Shown here: positions 49,098 through 57,169 of the stretch, in pieces
How the letters are laid out: each line of letters opens with the position of its first letter
Numbering within the stretch: the first letter of the stretch is position 1
From: Stenotrophomonas bentonitica
GTDB taxonomy: Bacteria > Pseudomonadota > Gammaproteobacteria > Xanthomonadales > Xanthomonadaceae
DNA: 64,000 bases
Assembly (NCBI RefSeq): GCF_013185915.1
Contig: NZ_JAAZUH010000002.1
Location: 806,001 to 870,000 of the forward strand
Direction of reading: 5' to 3'
Notes under the pieces: model-generated
What the model was told of the DNA's origin: nothing
Databases searched by the model: none
What the model saw: the letters and a program-made list of their open reading frames with translations, nothing else
Made by a program: the position numbers and the translations under genes

Positions 49098-49601
49098 TCA
49101 GGCGTCGCGGTTGTGGCGGCGCATGGTGCGCTGCTTTTCGCGGGCCCAGTCGCGGTCCTTTTCGGCGTCGCGCTTGTCGTGGGTCTGCTTGCCCTTGGCC
49201 AGCGCCACTTCCAGCTTGATCTTGTTCTTGCTCCAGTACATCGCGGTGGGCACGATGGTGTAGCCGTCACGCTCGACCTTGCCGACCAGCTTGTCGATCT
49301 CCGCGCGGTGGAGCAGCAGCTTGCGCTCCCGGCGGTCGTTGGCGACCACGTGGGTGGAGGCCTGGATCAGCGGGGTGATCTGGGCGCCGATCAGGAAGAT
49401 CTCGCCGTCCTTGACGTAGGCATAGGCGTCGATGATGTTGCCGCGGCCGGCGCGGATCGACTTGACCTCCCAGCCCTGCAGGGCCAGGCCGGCCTCGTAG
49501 CGGTCCTCCAGCGAGTACTCGTGGCGGGCACGCTTGTTGAGCGCGATGGTTTTGTTGGCCGTCGCGTTCTTTGCTTTATCCTTGGCGCTGTTCTTGCTCA
49601 T
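49098..49601 (-). CDS. smpB: SsrA-binding protein SmpB
   Basis: 167 residues with all SmpB features: NKRARHEYSLEDRYEAGLAL, GWEVKSIRAGRGNI, DAYAYVKDGEIFLIGAQI, the core KLLLHRAEIDKLVGKVERDG, and the basic C-terminal tail KGKQTHDKRDAEKDRDW. Binds the tRNA-like part of tmRNA and takes it to stalled ribosomes. A basic N-terminal extension of ~18 residues is slightly longer than usual. Divergent from ratA. Confidence 0.97.
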   Translation of the reverse strand: MSKNSAKDKAKNATANKTIALNKRARHEYSLEDRYEAGLALQGWEVKSIRAGRGNIIDAYAYVKDGEIFLIGAQITPLIQASTHVVANDRRERKLLLHRAEIDKLVGKVERDGYTIVPTAMYWSKNKIKLEVALAKGKQTHDKRDAEKDRDWAREKQRTMRRHNRDA

Positions 49602-49658
49602 TTACCTATTGTCTCCGATTCGGGCCCCACGTGGTCGATTCGCCAGCCAAGCCATCGC

Positions 49659-50087
49659 ATGCCAACCATCAAACGTAGTGCCCTGGTCGAACATTCGGCT
49701 GCCCGCATGTTCGACCTGGTCAATGATATCGACGCCTACCCGCGCCGCTTCCGCTGGTGCTCGGCCGCGCAGGTCCTGGAAACGGGTCCGGACCGGGTGG
49801 TGGCGCGGCTGGATCTGGGCCTGGGGTCGTTTTCGACCTGGTTCATGACCGAAAACACCCTGCAGCGTCCGCACCATATTGATATGCAGCTGCGTGATGG
49901 ACCCTTCAAGCGCCTGCACGGCCGCTGGGAGTTCCATTCGCTGGCCGAGGACGCCTGCAAGGTGACCCTGACCCTGGAGTTCGAACCGAACTCGCGCCTG
50001 CTCGGGCCGGCGCTGGCGCTGGGCTTCCAGGGCCTGGCCGACCGCATGGTCAATGATTTCGTCCGTGTCGCCGACACGCAGGACTGA
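49659..50087 (+). CDS. ratA: RatA / COQ10-type START-domain protein
   Basis: 142 residues from ATG 49659. Pattern: IKRSALVEHSAARMFDLVNDIDAYPRRF, split over the first 30 residues, then FSTWFMTENTLQRP and LTLEFEPNSRLLG. It belongs to the polyketide-cyclase/START-like COQ10 family: RatA in E. coli was reported to hinder ribosome association, and homologues bind ubiquinone. Genomic pairing with smpB and rnfH is conserved in gammaproteobacteria. Confidence 0.88.
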   Translation: MPTIKRSALVEHSAARMFDLVNDIDAYPRRFRWCSAAQVLETGPDRVVARLDLGLGSFSTWFMTENTLQRPHHIDMQLRDGPFKRLHGRWEFHSLAEDACKVTLTLEFEPNSRLLGPALALGFQGLADRMVNDFVRVADTQD

Positions 50088-50090
50088 GCG

Positions 50091-50348
50091 GTGATCCGGG
50101 TGGAGGTGGTGCTGGCCTGGCCAGAGCGGGTGAAATCACGCCTGCTGGAGCTGGGCGAGGGCGCTACCGTGGGCGAGGCGGTTGCGGCGGCCGGGATCGA
50201 GGGGAGTGCGGATTGCCCGGCCATGGCTGTGCATGGGGTGCTGGCGAAACCCGGCCAGGTGCTTCGTGACGGTGACCGGGTGGAGCTGTTGAGGCCGTTG
50301 GTGGCGGACCCCAAAGACAATCGGCGGCGGCGGGCTCGCGAACGGTGA
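50091..50348 (+). CDS. rnfH: RnfH-family ubiquitin-like protein
   Basis: 85 residues from the GTG at 50091, three bases after ratA. VEVVLAWPERVKSRLLEL, TVGEAVAAAGI and RDGDRVELLRPLVADPK match RnfH (beta-grasp fold). Usually co-transcribed with ratA as here; exact biochemical role uncertain. Confidence 0.88.
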   Translation: MIRVEVVLAWPERVKSRLLELGEGATVGEAVAAAGIEGSADCPAMAVHGVLAKPGQVLRDGDRVELLRPLVADPKDNRRRRARER

Positions 50349-50388
50349 TAGCGGCCGGGCAGAGCCCGGCGCTACTTAGCCGTTCCGA

Positions 50389-50784
50389 TTACCGGCCGCG
50401 CTGCTTCTTCTTGTCCTTGGCCAGGTTGCGGCCGAACTGGCGCACCTGGTCGCGGGCCAGCTGGGCGTCGTTGTTCGGGAAGAAATCACCCTCCCAACGG
50501 GTCACCTGGTCGTTCTCGAAGAACACCACGAAATTCTTGGTCTCGGTCCGGCCCAGGCGGTCCAGCCGCTGGCTGGCCGTGTAGTCCCAGCGCTGGGCGT
50601 GGAACGGGTCGTCGATGGAGGGGGTGCCAAGCAGGGCGTTGACCTGCTGCTTGCTCTGGCCCACCTGCAGCTGACCGACGGACTGCTCCCGGATCAGGTT
50701 GCCCTGGTAGATGGGTTGCTTGTAGATGATGCCGCAGCCCGTGGTGGACAGGGCAACGGCGGCGACCAGCAGGAGATTGCGCAT
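50389..50784 (-). CDS. bamE: Outer-membrane assembly lipoprotein BamE
   Basis: 131 residues with lipoprotein signal (LLLVAAVALSTTGCGII; Cys17) and the BamE/SmpA fold: YQGNLIREQSVGQLQVGQSK, LLGTPSIDDPFHAQRWDY, FFENDQVTRWEGD. It assists the BAM complex in outer-membrane protein insertion. Convergent with rnfH and divergent from fur, the standard arrangement in this group. Confidence 0.93.
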   Translation of the reverse strand: MRNLLLVAAVALSTTGCGIIYKQPIYQGNLIREQSVGQLQVGQSKQQVNALLGTPSIDDPFHAQRWDYTASQRLDRLGRTETKNFVVFFENDQVTRWEGDFFPNNDAQLARDQVRQFGRNLAKDKKKQRGR

Positions 50785-50887
50785 CGGGAATGGCGTTTGG
50801 GGAAATCCAGTCGATGATACACTCCGAACGTGTCGCCGCGACCCGATCCGAGGCAGCTGGCGCTAAATCGCCAATGAACGGAGACCT

Positions 50888-51304
50888 ATGGAAACCCACG
50901 ACCTGCGCAAAGTTGGCCTGAAGGTGACCCATCCGCGTATGCGGATCCTTGCCCTGCTCGAGCAGCGGGACGCCCAGAAGCACCAGCACCACATGACGGC
51001 CGAAGACATCTACCGCCAGCTGCTGGAGCACGGCGACGAGATCGGCCTGGCCACGGTGTACCGGGTGCTGACCCAGTTCGAGGCCGCCGGCCTGGTGCTG
51101 AAGCACAATTTCGAAGGCGGCCAGGCCGTTTACGAACTGGACCGCGGCGGCCACCACGACCATATGGTCGACGTGGACTCGGGCAAGATCATCGAGTTCG
51201 AGAGCCACGAGATCGAGGAACTGCAGCGCAAGATCGCCGCAGACCACGGCTACGAGCTGGAAGAGCACTCGCTGGTGCTCTACGTGCGCAAGAAGCGCAA
51301 GTAA
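50888..51304 (+). CDS. fur: Ferric uptake regulator Fur
   Basis: 138 residues. The DNA-binding domain is KVGLKVTHPRMRILALLE and LATVYRVLTQFEAAGLV; the dimer domain carries metal ligands in GGHHDHMVDVDSGKIIEFES. The structural CxxC of E. coli Fur (CLDC) reads DVDS here, so this copy lacks the structural zinc cysteines, as is typical of the Xanthomonas/Stenotrophomonas lineage to my knowledge. It represses iron uptake genes when loaded with Fe2+. Followed by a strong terminator. Confidence 0.95.
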   Translation: METHDLRKVGLKVTHPRMRILALLEQRDAQKHQHHMTAEDIYRQLLEHGDEIGLATVYRVLTQFEAAGLVLKHNFEGGQAVYELDRGGHHDHMVDVDSGKIIEFESHEIEELQRKIAADHGYELEEHSLVLYVRKKRK

Positions 51305-51326
51305 CCTGCGGTTGCCTGCGCCCCTG

Positions 51327-51354
51327 AAAACCCCGGCCACGCCGGGGTTTTTTC
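51327..51354. terminator. Bidirectional terminator between fur and the SGNH hydrolase
   Basis: Stem AACCCCGGC/GCCGGGGTT with loop CAC; TTTTTT follows on the plus strand and GAAAA precedes it, so it works for both converging genes. Confidence 0.88.
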
Positions 51355-52585
51355 ATTTTCCGGGCACTGCCTGCAGGTCCACCGCCTCGGCCATGGCCCG
51401 GTTGCCGGCGTCGCTCGGGTGCAGGTGGTCGCCGGAGTCGAAGGCCTGCGCCATCCGCGCCGGATCGGCCGGGTCGCGTAGGGCCTGGTCGAGGTCGATC
51501 ACCGCGTCGAACGGGGCGTCGGTGCGCAGCCAGGCGTTCAGTTGCTGGCGGAGCCTGTCCTTATCCGGTTGGTAGTAGCCTTCCAGCGGCGTCCCGGAGA
51601 GTGCCCCGACGAATGGCAGCAGGGTGGCTGCGACAACCCGCACCCCGGCGGCATGGGCGCGTTCAACCAGCTGGCGGTAGCCGGCCTGCAGTTCGGCCAG
51701 TGACGGCTGCGGCTGGTCCGGCGCGAAGGCCGTGCCCGGCCAGCTGATGTCGTTGATCCCGATCAGCACGATCGCCGTGGTGACACCGGCCTGGTCCAGC
51801 ACGTCACGCTGGAAGCGGCCCAGCACCGATTCGCCCATGCCGTCACTCAGCAGGCGGCCGCCGGAAATGCCGGCATTGACCACCGCCACCCCCTTCGGTG
51901 AGAGCCGACTGGCCAGGTGGTCGGTCCAGCGCTGGTCGCGGTCCAGGCTGGCGGTGGCGCCGTCGGTAATCGAATCGCCGATCACCACCACGCTGCGCGC
52001 GGACGCGGGGGCCTCGACCTCGATGCCGGTCACGAACAGGCGGGCGGTGGTTGGCGTGCTGTCGCGCAGGGCGCTGGCCCGGGACTGGTTGCCCGGCGCG
52101 ATCGCACTGGTCTGGCGCCCGTCCCAATGGAAGGTCTGCAGCGGCGTGGGGCCGGGCACGTACACGTCGACCTGCACCGCCTGCAGGGCTTCGGTGCGCA
52201 GCGCGACCGGGTCGCTGAGGCGCTCCTGCCCGGGGGCGATCTCGATGCCGGGGTGCCCGTCGAAGGCGAGCGCCACGGGCCGGGCTCCTGCTGCGCTGGC
52301 CACGCTGGCGGAACCGATCTTGAGCGGCGCCGTGCCGTAGGCATTGCTCAGTCGTACCCGCAGGCGCGGGCCGCCCAGGCTGATCCGCGCGGTCTGGCGG
52401 AAGGTCTGGTCGTTCAATGCCGGCGGAAGGTTCGTGGGAAAGATGAAGTCGGAACCCCACACCGGCTGCGGGCTGGCCTGCCAGCTGGCCACCCAGTGCG
52501 GCGGCGGTGCGGCCCGGGCCGGGTACGGCGCAACGGCGGCGAAGGCGATCAGGGTGGCGGCGATAAAGGGAACCAGGGGGCGCAT
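51353..52585 (-). CDS. Secreted SGNH/GDSL hydrolase
   Basis: 410 residues from ATG 52585. Signal peptide MRPLVPFIAATLIAFAAVA with cleavage near ARAA. SGNH blocks: VVIGDSITDG (Ser), NAGISGGRL (Gly), LIGINDI (Asn) and GDHLHPSDAGN (Asp-His). The N-terminal extra beta domain (~30-185) is typical of the larger secreted esterases of this family. Extracytoplasmic esterase of unknown substrate. Divergent from a LysR regulator, which may control it. Confidence 0.88.
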   Translation of the reverse strand: MRPLVPFIAATLIAFAAVAPYPARAAPPPHWVASWQASPQPVWGSDFIFPTNLPPALNDQTFRQTARISLGGPRLRVRLSNAYGTAPLKIGSASVASAAGARPVALAFDGHPGIEIAPGQERLSDPVALRTEALQAVQVDVYVPGPTPLQTFHWDGRQTSAIAPGNQSRASALRDSTPTTARLFVTGIEVEAPASARSVVVIGDSITDGATASLDRDQRWTDHLASRLSPKGVAVVNAGISGGRLLSDGMGESVLGRFQRDVLDQAGVTTAIVLIGINDISWPGTAFAPDQPQPSLAELQAGYRQLVERAHAAGVRVVAATLLPFVGALSGTPLEGYYQPDKDRLRQQLNAWLRTDAPFDAVIDLDQALRDPADPARMAQAFDSGDHLHPSDAGNRAMAEAVDLQAVPGK

Positions 52586-52628
52586 GACAGGCATCCAGAG
52601 GAAGAGGAGGCCATCGTGCGCGGCACTC

Positions 52629-52670
52629 CATCTGTGAACTAGACTGCGTGCGGACAATCATCTGTGAACT
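52629..52670. promoter_or_regulatory. Direct repeat in the hydrolase/LysR divergent region
   Basis: CATCTGTGAACT occurs at 52629-52640 and again at 52659-52670, a 30-base period (about three helical turns), between the divergent starts at 52585 and 52681. Likely binding sites for the adjacent LysR-type regulator. Confidence 0.6.
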
Positions 52671-52680
52671 GGATTCGCCA

Positions 52681-53598
52681 ATGCCGACGCCTGACATCAA
52701 CCGTTCCGGCCAGCTGGAGATCTTCGTGCGGGTGATCGAGGCCGGCAGTTTTTCGGCGGCGGCGCGCGCGCTGGACATGACGCCTTCGGCGGTCAGCAAG
52801 CTGGTGGCGCGGCTGGAGCAGCGGCTGGGTACGCGCCTACTGCAGCGATCGACCCGCCAACTCCAGCTCACGCCTGAGGGCTGCGCTTTCTACGAGCGCG
52901 GCCTGCGCGTGCTGGCCGACCTGGACGAGGCCGAGCGCTGTGCCAGCGCGCATGCCGAACCGCGGGGGCGGCTGCGGGTGAACAGCAACGTGCCGTTCGG
53001 GCACCACTTCCTGCTGCCGCTGCTGCCGGCGTTCCTGGAGCGGCATCCGCAGGTGGGCGTGGACCTGGTGCTGACCGACGAGGTGATCGACCTGCTCGAG
53101 CAGCGCACCGACGTGGCGGTGGGGGCCGGGCCGTTGAAGAGCTCGAGCCTGGTCGCCCGGCAGCTGGGGTCGACCCGGATGATGATCGTGGCCGCGCCGG
53201 GCTATGCGGCACGGCATGGGCTGCCGCGCGATGCGGTGGAACTGCTGGCGCACAACCGGCTGGATATCGGCCATGCGCGGGCGCAGACCGGTTGGCCGGT
53301 ACTGCATGGGGGGCAGGTACAGGTGGTGCCGCCCAGCGGCAATGCGCGCGCCAGCGATGGCGAGGCGTTGCGTCGGCTGGTGGTGGCCGGGCTGGGGCTG
53401 GCCCGGTTGGCGGCGTTCCAGGTGCAGGCCGATGTGGCGGCCAGAAGGTTGGTGCCGGTGCTGGAGGACGCCAATCCCGGCGACCGCGAGGAGGTGCATG
53501 CGGTGTTCGTGGGGCAGGGGGGGTACCTGCCGCTGCGGGTGCGGGCGTTGTTGGATTTTCTGGTGGAGCGGGTGGATCTGGGGGCGCCTGTGGGGTGA
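52681..53598 (+). CDS. LysR-family transcriptional regulator
   Basis: 305 residues. N-terminal winged HTH (GSFSAAARALDMTPSAVSKL, then RLGTRLLQRSTRQLQLTPEG), then a periplasmic-binding-like effector domain with PFGHHFLLPLLPAFLERHP. Ligand unknown. The divergent arrangement with the SGNH hydrolase suggests it governs that gene. Confidence 0.92.
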   Translation: MPTPDINRSGQLEIFVRVIEAGSFSAAARALDMTPSAVSKLVARLEQRLGTRLLQRSTRQLQLTPEGCAFYERGLRVLADLDEAERCASAHAEPRGRLRVNSNVPFGHHFLLPLLPAFLERHPQVGVDLVLTDEVIDLLEQRTDVAVGAGPLKSSSLVARQLGSTRMMIVAAPGYAARHGLPRDAVELLAHNRLDIGHARAQTGWPVLHGGQVQVVPPSGNARASDGEALRRLVVAGLGLARLAAFQVQADVAARRLVPVLEDANPGDREEVHAVFVGQGGYLPLRVRALLDFLVERVDLGAPVG

Positions 53599-53620
53599 AG
53601 CAGCGGGGCAGAGCCCCGCT

Positions 53621-55282
53621 CTACGCCTGGAGGAGCTTGCGGGCGGCGGCCCGGGCTTCCTTGGTGACTTCCACGCCGCCGAGCATGCGTGCCAGTTCTT
53701 CTTCGCGGGCGCGGGCGTCCAGCTTTTCGACCGCGCTCTGGGTCATGCCTTCCACCGGGGCCTTGCTGACCCGGTAGTGGGCGTGGCCCTTGGAGGCGAC
53801 CTGCGGCAGGTGGGTGACGCACAGCACCTGGCGCTTTTCTCCCAGCGCACGCAGTTTCTGGCCGACGATGTCGGCCACCGCGCCACCGATGCCGGAATCG
53901 ACTTCGTCGAAGACCATGGTCGGTACCGCGTCCAGGCCCAGCGCGGCCACTTCGATCGCCAGCGAGATGCGCGAGAGCTCGCCGCCGGAGGCGACCTTGC
54001 GCAGTGCGCGCGGGGGCTGCCCGGCGTTGGCCGCGACCAGGAATTCGACCCGCTCGGCCCCGTTCGGGTCCGGCTTGGCCGCCGCGTGCGGTTCGATCTC
54101 GATCAGGAACTGGCCGCCGCCCATGCCGAGCTCGCCGATCAGGGTGGTGGTGGTCTCCGACAAGGCCTTGGCGGCCGTGCTGCGGCTGGTACTGAGGGTG
54201 GCGGCCACAGCCTGCCACTGCCCGGCGGCGCGCTCGATCTCGCCGGCCAGCGCCTGCAGGCGGGTGTCGGCGCCGCGCAGCTGCTCAACCTCGGCCTCCA
54301 TTGCGTCGCGGTGCTCGGCCAGGCCTTCCATCGGCACGCGGTGCTTGCGGGCCAGGTCGTGCAGGCGGCCCAGCCGGCGTTCGATGTCCTCGAACTGCTC
54401 GGGGTCGGCGTCCAGGTCGTCGTGGACGCGGTCGAGCAGGGCCAGGGCTTCGTGCAGCTGGATCACCGCGCTGTCCAGCAGCGCGTCCACCTCGCCCAGC
54501 CGGGCGTCGTGCTCGGCCACGCGTGCTAGGTCGTGCCGGGTCTGCTGCAGCAGCTGCAGCACCGACACGTCATCGTCGCCATTGAGGCGTGCGGCGGCCA
54601 CGTCGCAGGCGCTGACCAGCGCCCCCGCATGGGCCTGGCGGCGGTGGCTGCTGCCGAGCGCGGCGATCGACGCCGGCTCCAGGTCTTCGCGCTGCAGTTC
54701 GCCGAGCTGGTGTTCGAGGAAGCCGATGCGGTCGCTGACATCGCCCTGGCGCGAGAGCGCGTCGGCTTCGTCCACCAGTGCCTGCCAGCGCGCGGCCGCC
54801 TGGCGCACCTGGGCGCGTTCGGCGTCATTGCGCGCATAGGCGTCCAGCAGGGCCAGCTGCGACGGCCGCGCCAGCAGCGCCTGCTGCTCGTGCTGGCCGT
54901 GGATCTCGACCAGCATGCCGGCCAGTTCGCTCAGCTGCGAGAGGGTCACCGGGCGCCCGTTGATCCAGGCGCGCGAGCCGCCGTCGGCGCGGATGATCCG
55001 GCGCAGCTGGCACTGTTCGTCGTCGTCCAGCTCGTTCTCGCGCAGCCAGCGCCGGGCCGGGGCGTCGTCGCCGGGGGCGAATTCGGCCGACAGCTCGGCG
55101 CGCGCCGCGCCGTGGCGGACCACGCCGCTGTCGGCGCGCAGGCCGGACAGGAAGCCCAGCGCGTCGACCATCAGCGACTTGCCTGCGCCGGTCTCGCCGG
55201 AAACCACGGTCATGCCCGCGCCGAACTCCAGTTCGGTGGCGCGGACCACGGCAAAATCCTTGATCGATAGATGTCTGAGCAT
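53621..55282 (-). CDS. recN: DNA repair protein RecN
   Basis: 553 residues. SMC-like ATPase: Walker A GETGAGKS (~30-37), central coiled coil (~150-370), signature and Walker B near the end (ASGGELSRISLAIEV; MVFDEVDSGIGG). Acts in double-strand break repair, usually under SOS control; no clear LexA site was identified by eye in the gap before it. Divergent from hrcA, as in many gammaproteobacteria. Confidence 0.96.
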   Translation of the reverse strand: MLRHLSIKDFAVVRATELEFGAGMTVVSGETGAGKSLMVDALGFLSGLRADSGVVRHGAARAELSAEFAPGDDAPARRWLRENELDDDEQCQLRRIIRADGGSRAWINGRPVTLSQLSELAGMLVEIHGQHEQQALLARPSQLALLDAYARNDAERAQVRQAAARWQALVDEADALSRQGDVSDRIGFLEHQLGELQREDLEPASIAALGSSHRRQAHAGALVSACDVAAARLNGDDDVSVLQLLQQTRHDLARVAEHDARLGEVDALLDSAVIQLHEALALLDRVHDDLDADPEQFEDIERRLGRLHDLARKHRVPMEGLAEHRDAMEAEVEQLRGADTRLQALAGEIERAAGQWQAVAATLSTSRSTAAKALSETTTTLIGELGMGGGQFLIEIEPHAAAKPDPNGAERVEFLVAANAGQPPRALRKVASGGELSRISLAIEVAALGLDAVPTMVFDEVDSGIGGAVADIVGQKLRALGEKRQVLCVTHLPQVASKGHAHYRVSKAPVEGMTQSAVEKLDARAREEELARMLGGVEVTKEARAAARKLLQA

Positions 55283-55374
55283 GGTGTTCGTTTCTTGAGC
55301 CGCGCAACGCTAGCATGGGAGGGGCAGGCCGTGCTCCTGTCATTATCCAGTCCCGCGTCTCACAGGTTGATTCC

Positions 55375-56442
55375 ATGCACCCGTCCGCGCCCCATCTCGC
55401 CCCGCGCGCCCGCCACCTGCTGCGGACGCTGATCGCGCGCCATATCCAGGATGGCGAGCCGGTCGGGTCGCAGACCCTGGCGCGGCTGGCCGGGCTGGAC
55501 GTGAGCCCGGCGACCATCCGCAACATCCTTGGCGACCTGGAAGACCTCGGCCTGCTCAGCTCGGCGCACGTCTCGGCCGGGCGCGTGCCCACCGCGCACG
55601 GCTACCGGGTGTTCGTGGACAGCCTGGTCAAGATGCAGCCGCCGGGCGAGGGCGAGCTGAGCCGGCTGCGCAGTGAGCTCTCGAGCGGGGCGGGCACCCA
55701 GGCCCTGCTGGGCAGCGCGTCGGAACTGCTCTCGGCGATGAGCCACTTCGTCGGCGTGGTCGGTGCGCCCAAGCGCGAACAGTTCGCGTTCCGGCATATC
55801 GATTTCGTGGCGCTGGACGCGCGCCGGGTCCTGGCGATCCTGGTGTTCGCCGACAACGAGGTGCAGAACCGGGTGATCGAACCCCGGCGCAGCTGGGAGC
55901 CGGCCGAGCTGGAGCAGGTCGCCAACTACCTCAATGCCCACTGTGCAGGGCGGCCGCTGTCCGAGATCCGTTCAAGGCTGCTGGTCGAGCTGCGCGACGC
56001 GCGCTCGGAGATGGAACAGCTGCTGGCGCACAGCGTGGAGCTGGCCGAGCAGGCCATGGCGCCGCCGGCCGACGATATCGTGCTGGCCGGGCAGACCCGG
56101 CTGATGGGGGTGCAGGACCTGTCCGACCTGGACCGGCTGCGCGAACTGTTCGACCTGTTCGCCAGCAAGCGCGAGATCCTGCAGCTGCTGGAGCGCACCA
56201 TCCAGGCCCCGGGCGTGCGCATCTTCATCGGCGAGGAGACCGGGGTGATGCCGCTGGAGAACATTTCGCTGGTCACCGCGCCGTATTCGGCCGGCGGCCA
56301 GGTGCTGGGCGTGCTGGGCGTGATCGGCCCGAAGCGGATGGCCTACGACCGCATGATCCCGCTGGTCGAAGCCACCGCCCAGGTGCTGGGCGCGGCGCTG
56401 GATTCGCCAGGCGGCGCCGGATTGTCCCGCGATCGCGGATAA
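55375..56442 (+). CDS. hrcA: Heat-inducible repressor HrcA
   Basis: 355 residues from ATG 55375. N-terminal winged helix (GEPVGSQTLARLAGLDVSPATIRNIL in two steps, then LGLLSSAHVSAGRVPTAHGY), then the dimer domain and the C-terminal FIGEETGVMPLENISLVTAPY. It represses chaperone operons through CIRCE elements; I see no CIRCE palindrome in the window. First gene of the hrcA-grpE-dnaK-dnaJ cluster. Confidence 0.95.
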   Translation: MHPSAPHLAPRARHLLRTLIARHIQDGEPVGSQTLARLAGLDVSPATIRNILGDLEDLGLLSSAHVSAGRVPTAHGYRVFVDSLVKMQPPGEGELSRLRSELSSGAGTQALLGSASELLSAMSHFVGVVGAPKREQFAFRHIDFVALDARRVLAILVFADNEVQNRVIEPRRSWEPAELEQVANYLNAHCAGRPLSEIRSRLLVELRDARSEMEQLLAHSVELAEQAMAPPADDIVLAGQTRLMGVQDLSDLDRLRELFDLFASKREILQLLERTIQAPGVRIFIGEETGVMPLENISLVTAPYSAGGQVLGVLGVIGPKRMAYDRMIPLVEATAQVLGAALDSPGGAGLSRDRG

Positions 56443-56456
56443 ACGCGCTTTTTGCT

Positions 56457-56483
56457 CTTGAATCGGGTCCGACCGCCCACATA
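56457..56483 (+). promoter_or_regulatory. Sigma-32-type promoter before grpE
   Basis: CTTGAA (56457-56462), 13-base spacer, CCCACATA (56476-56483), a close match to the heat-shock consensus CTTGAA-N13/14-CCCCATnT, about 40 bases before the grpE start. Confidence 0.75.
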
Positions 56484-56524
56484 GGGGTGGGTGGAGGCGG
56501 AGAGTCACCGCCAAGGATCCGACA

Positions 56525-57040
56525 ATGAACCAAGATAACGCCGATATCGCATCCCAGGCCCCGGCCGGCGACGCCGCCCCGGGCGATTCCCTGCAGCAGC
56601 AGCTGGACAGCCTGCACAACGAGCTGGCCCTGCTCCGGTCCGAGTCGCTGCGTGAGCGCGCCGACCTGGACAACCAGCGCAAGCGCGTGGCCCGCGACGT
56701 CGAACAGGCGCGCCGCTTCGCCAATGAAAAGCTGCTGGGCGAGCTGCTGCCCGTGTTCGACAGCCTGGACGCCGGGCTCAACGCCGCCGGTGCCGAGCCG
56801 AGCCCGCTGCGCGAAGGCCTGGAGCTGACCTACAAGCAGCTGCTCAAAGTCGCCGCCGACAACGGCCTGACCCTGCTCGACCCGACCGGCCAGCCGTTCA
56901 ACCCCGAACACCACCAGGCGATCAGCCAGGTCGACGCCCCCGGCGCCGCCCCGGGCAGCGTGGTCCAGGTGTTCCAGAAGGGCTACCAGCTCAACGACCG
57001 CCTGCTGCGCCCGGCCCTGGTCGTGGTCGCCCGCGACTGA
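56525..57040 (+). CDS. grpE: Nucleotide exchange factor GrpE
   Basis: 171 residues. Long N-terminal helix ([20 protein letters not shown], then [17 protein letters not shown]), and the beta domain with [26 protein letters not shown] and [13 protein letters not shown] (segments). Releases ADP from DnaK. Its own heat-shock promoter precedes it. Confidence 0.96.
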   Translation: MNQDNADIASQAPAGDAAPGDSLQQQLDSLHNELALLRSESLRERADLDNQRKRVARDVEQARRFANEKLLGELLPVFDSLDAGLNAAGAEPSPLREGLELTYKQLLKVAADNGLTLLDPTGQPFNPEHHQAISQVDAPGAAPGSVVQVFQKGYQLNDRLLRPALVVVARD

Positions 57041-57085
57041 CCTGAACGTGTTTGGTCGTGATCGGACACAGCGTCCGATTCATGG

Positions 57086-57113
57086 CTTGAAAGTGACAAC
57101 TGCGTCCCACACA
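57086..57113 (+). promoter_or_regulatory. Sigma-32-type promoter before dnaK
   Basis: CTTGAA (57086-57091), 14-base spacer, CCCACACA (57106-57113), ~57 bases before dnaK. Just upstream is a perfect inverted repeat ATCGGAC-ACAGC-GTCCGAT (57061-57079) that could end grpE transcripts or act as an operator. Confidence 0.8.
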
Positions 57114-57169
57114 TCCCATTCATAACCCGGCAGCTGCCGGACGTTTCCCACATTTCAGGAGTCTCCCCC

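Noticed and set aside
48714..49658. Long in-frame extension upstream of ratA over smpB
   Set aside because: Antisense to smpB and the adjacent gene with Val/Gly-rich shadow composition; the family start is at 49659.
55283..55374. CIRCE element or good sigma-32 promoter directly before hrcA
   Set aside because: No TTAGCACTC-N9-GAGTGCTAA palindrome, and CTTGAG lacks a matching -10 at the right distance.
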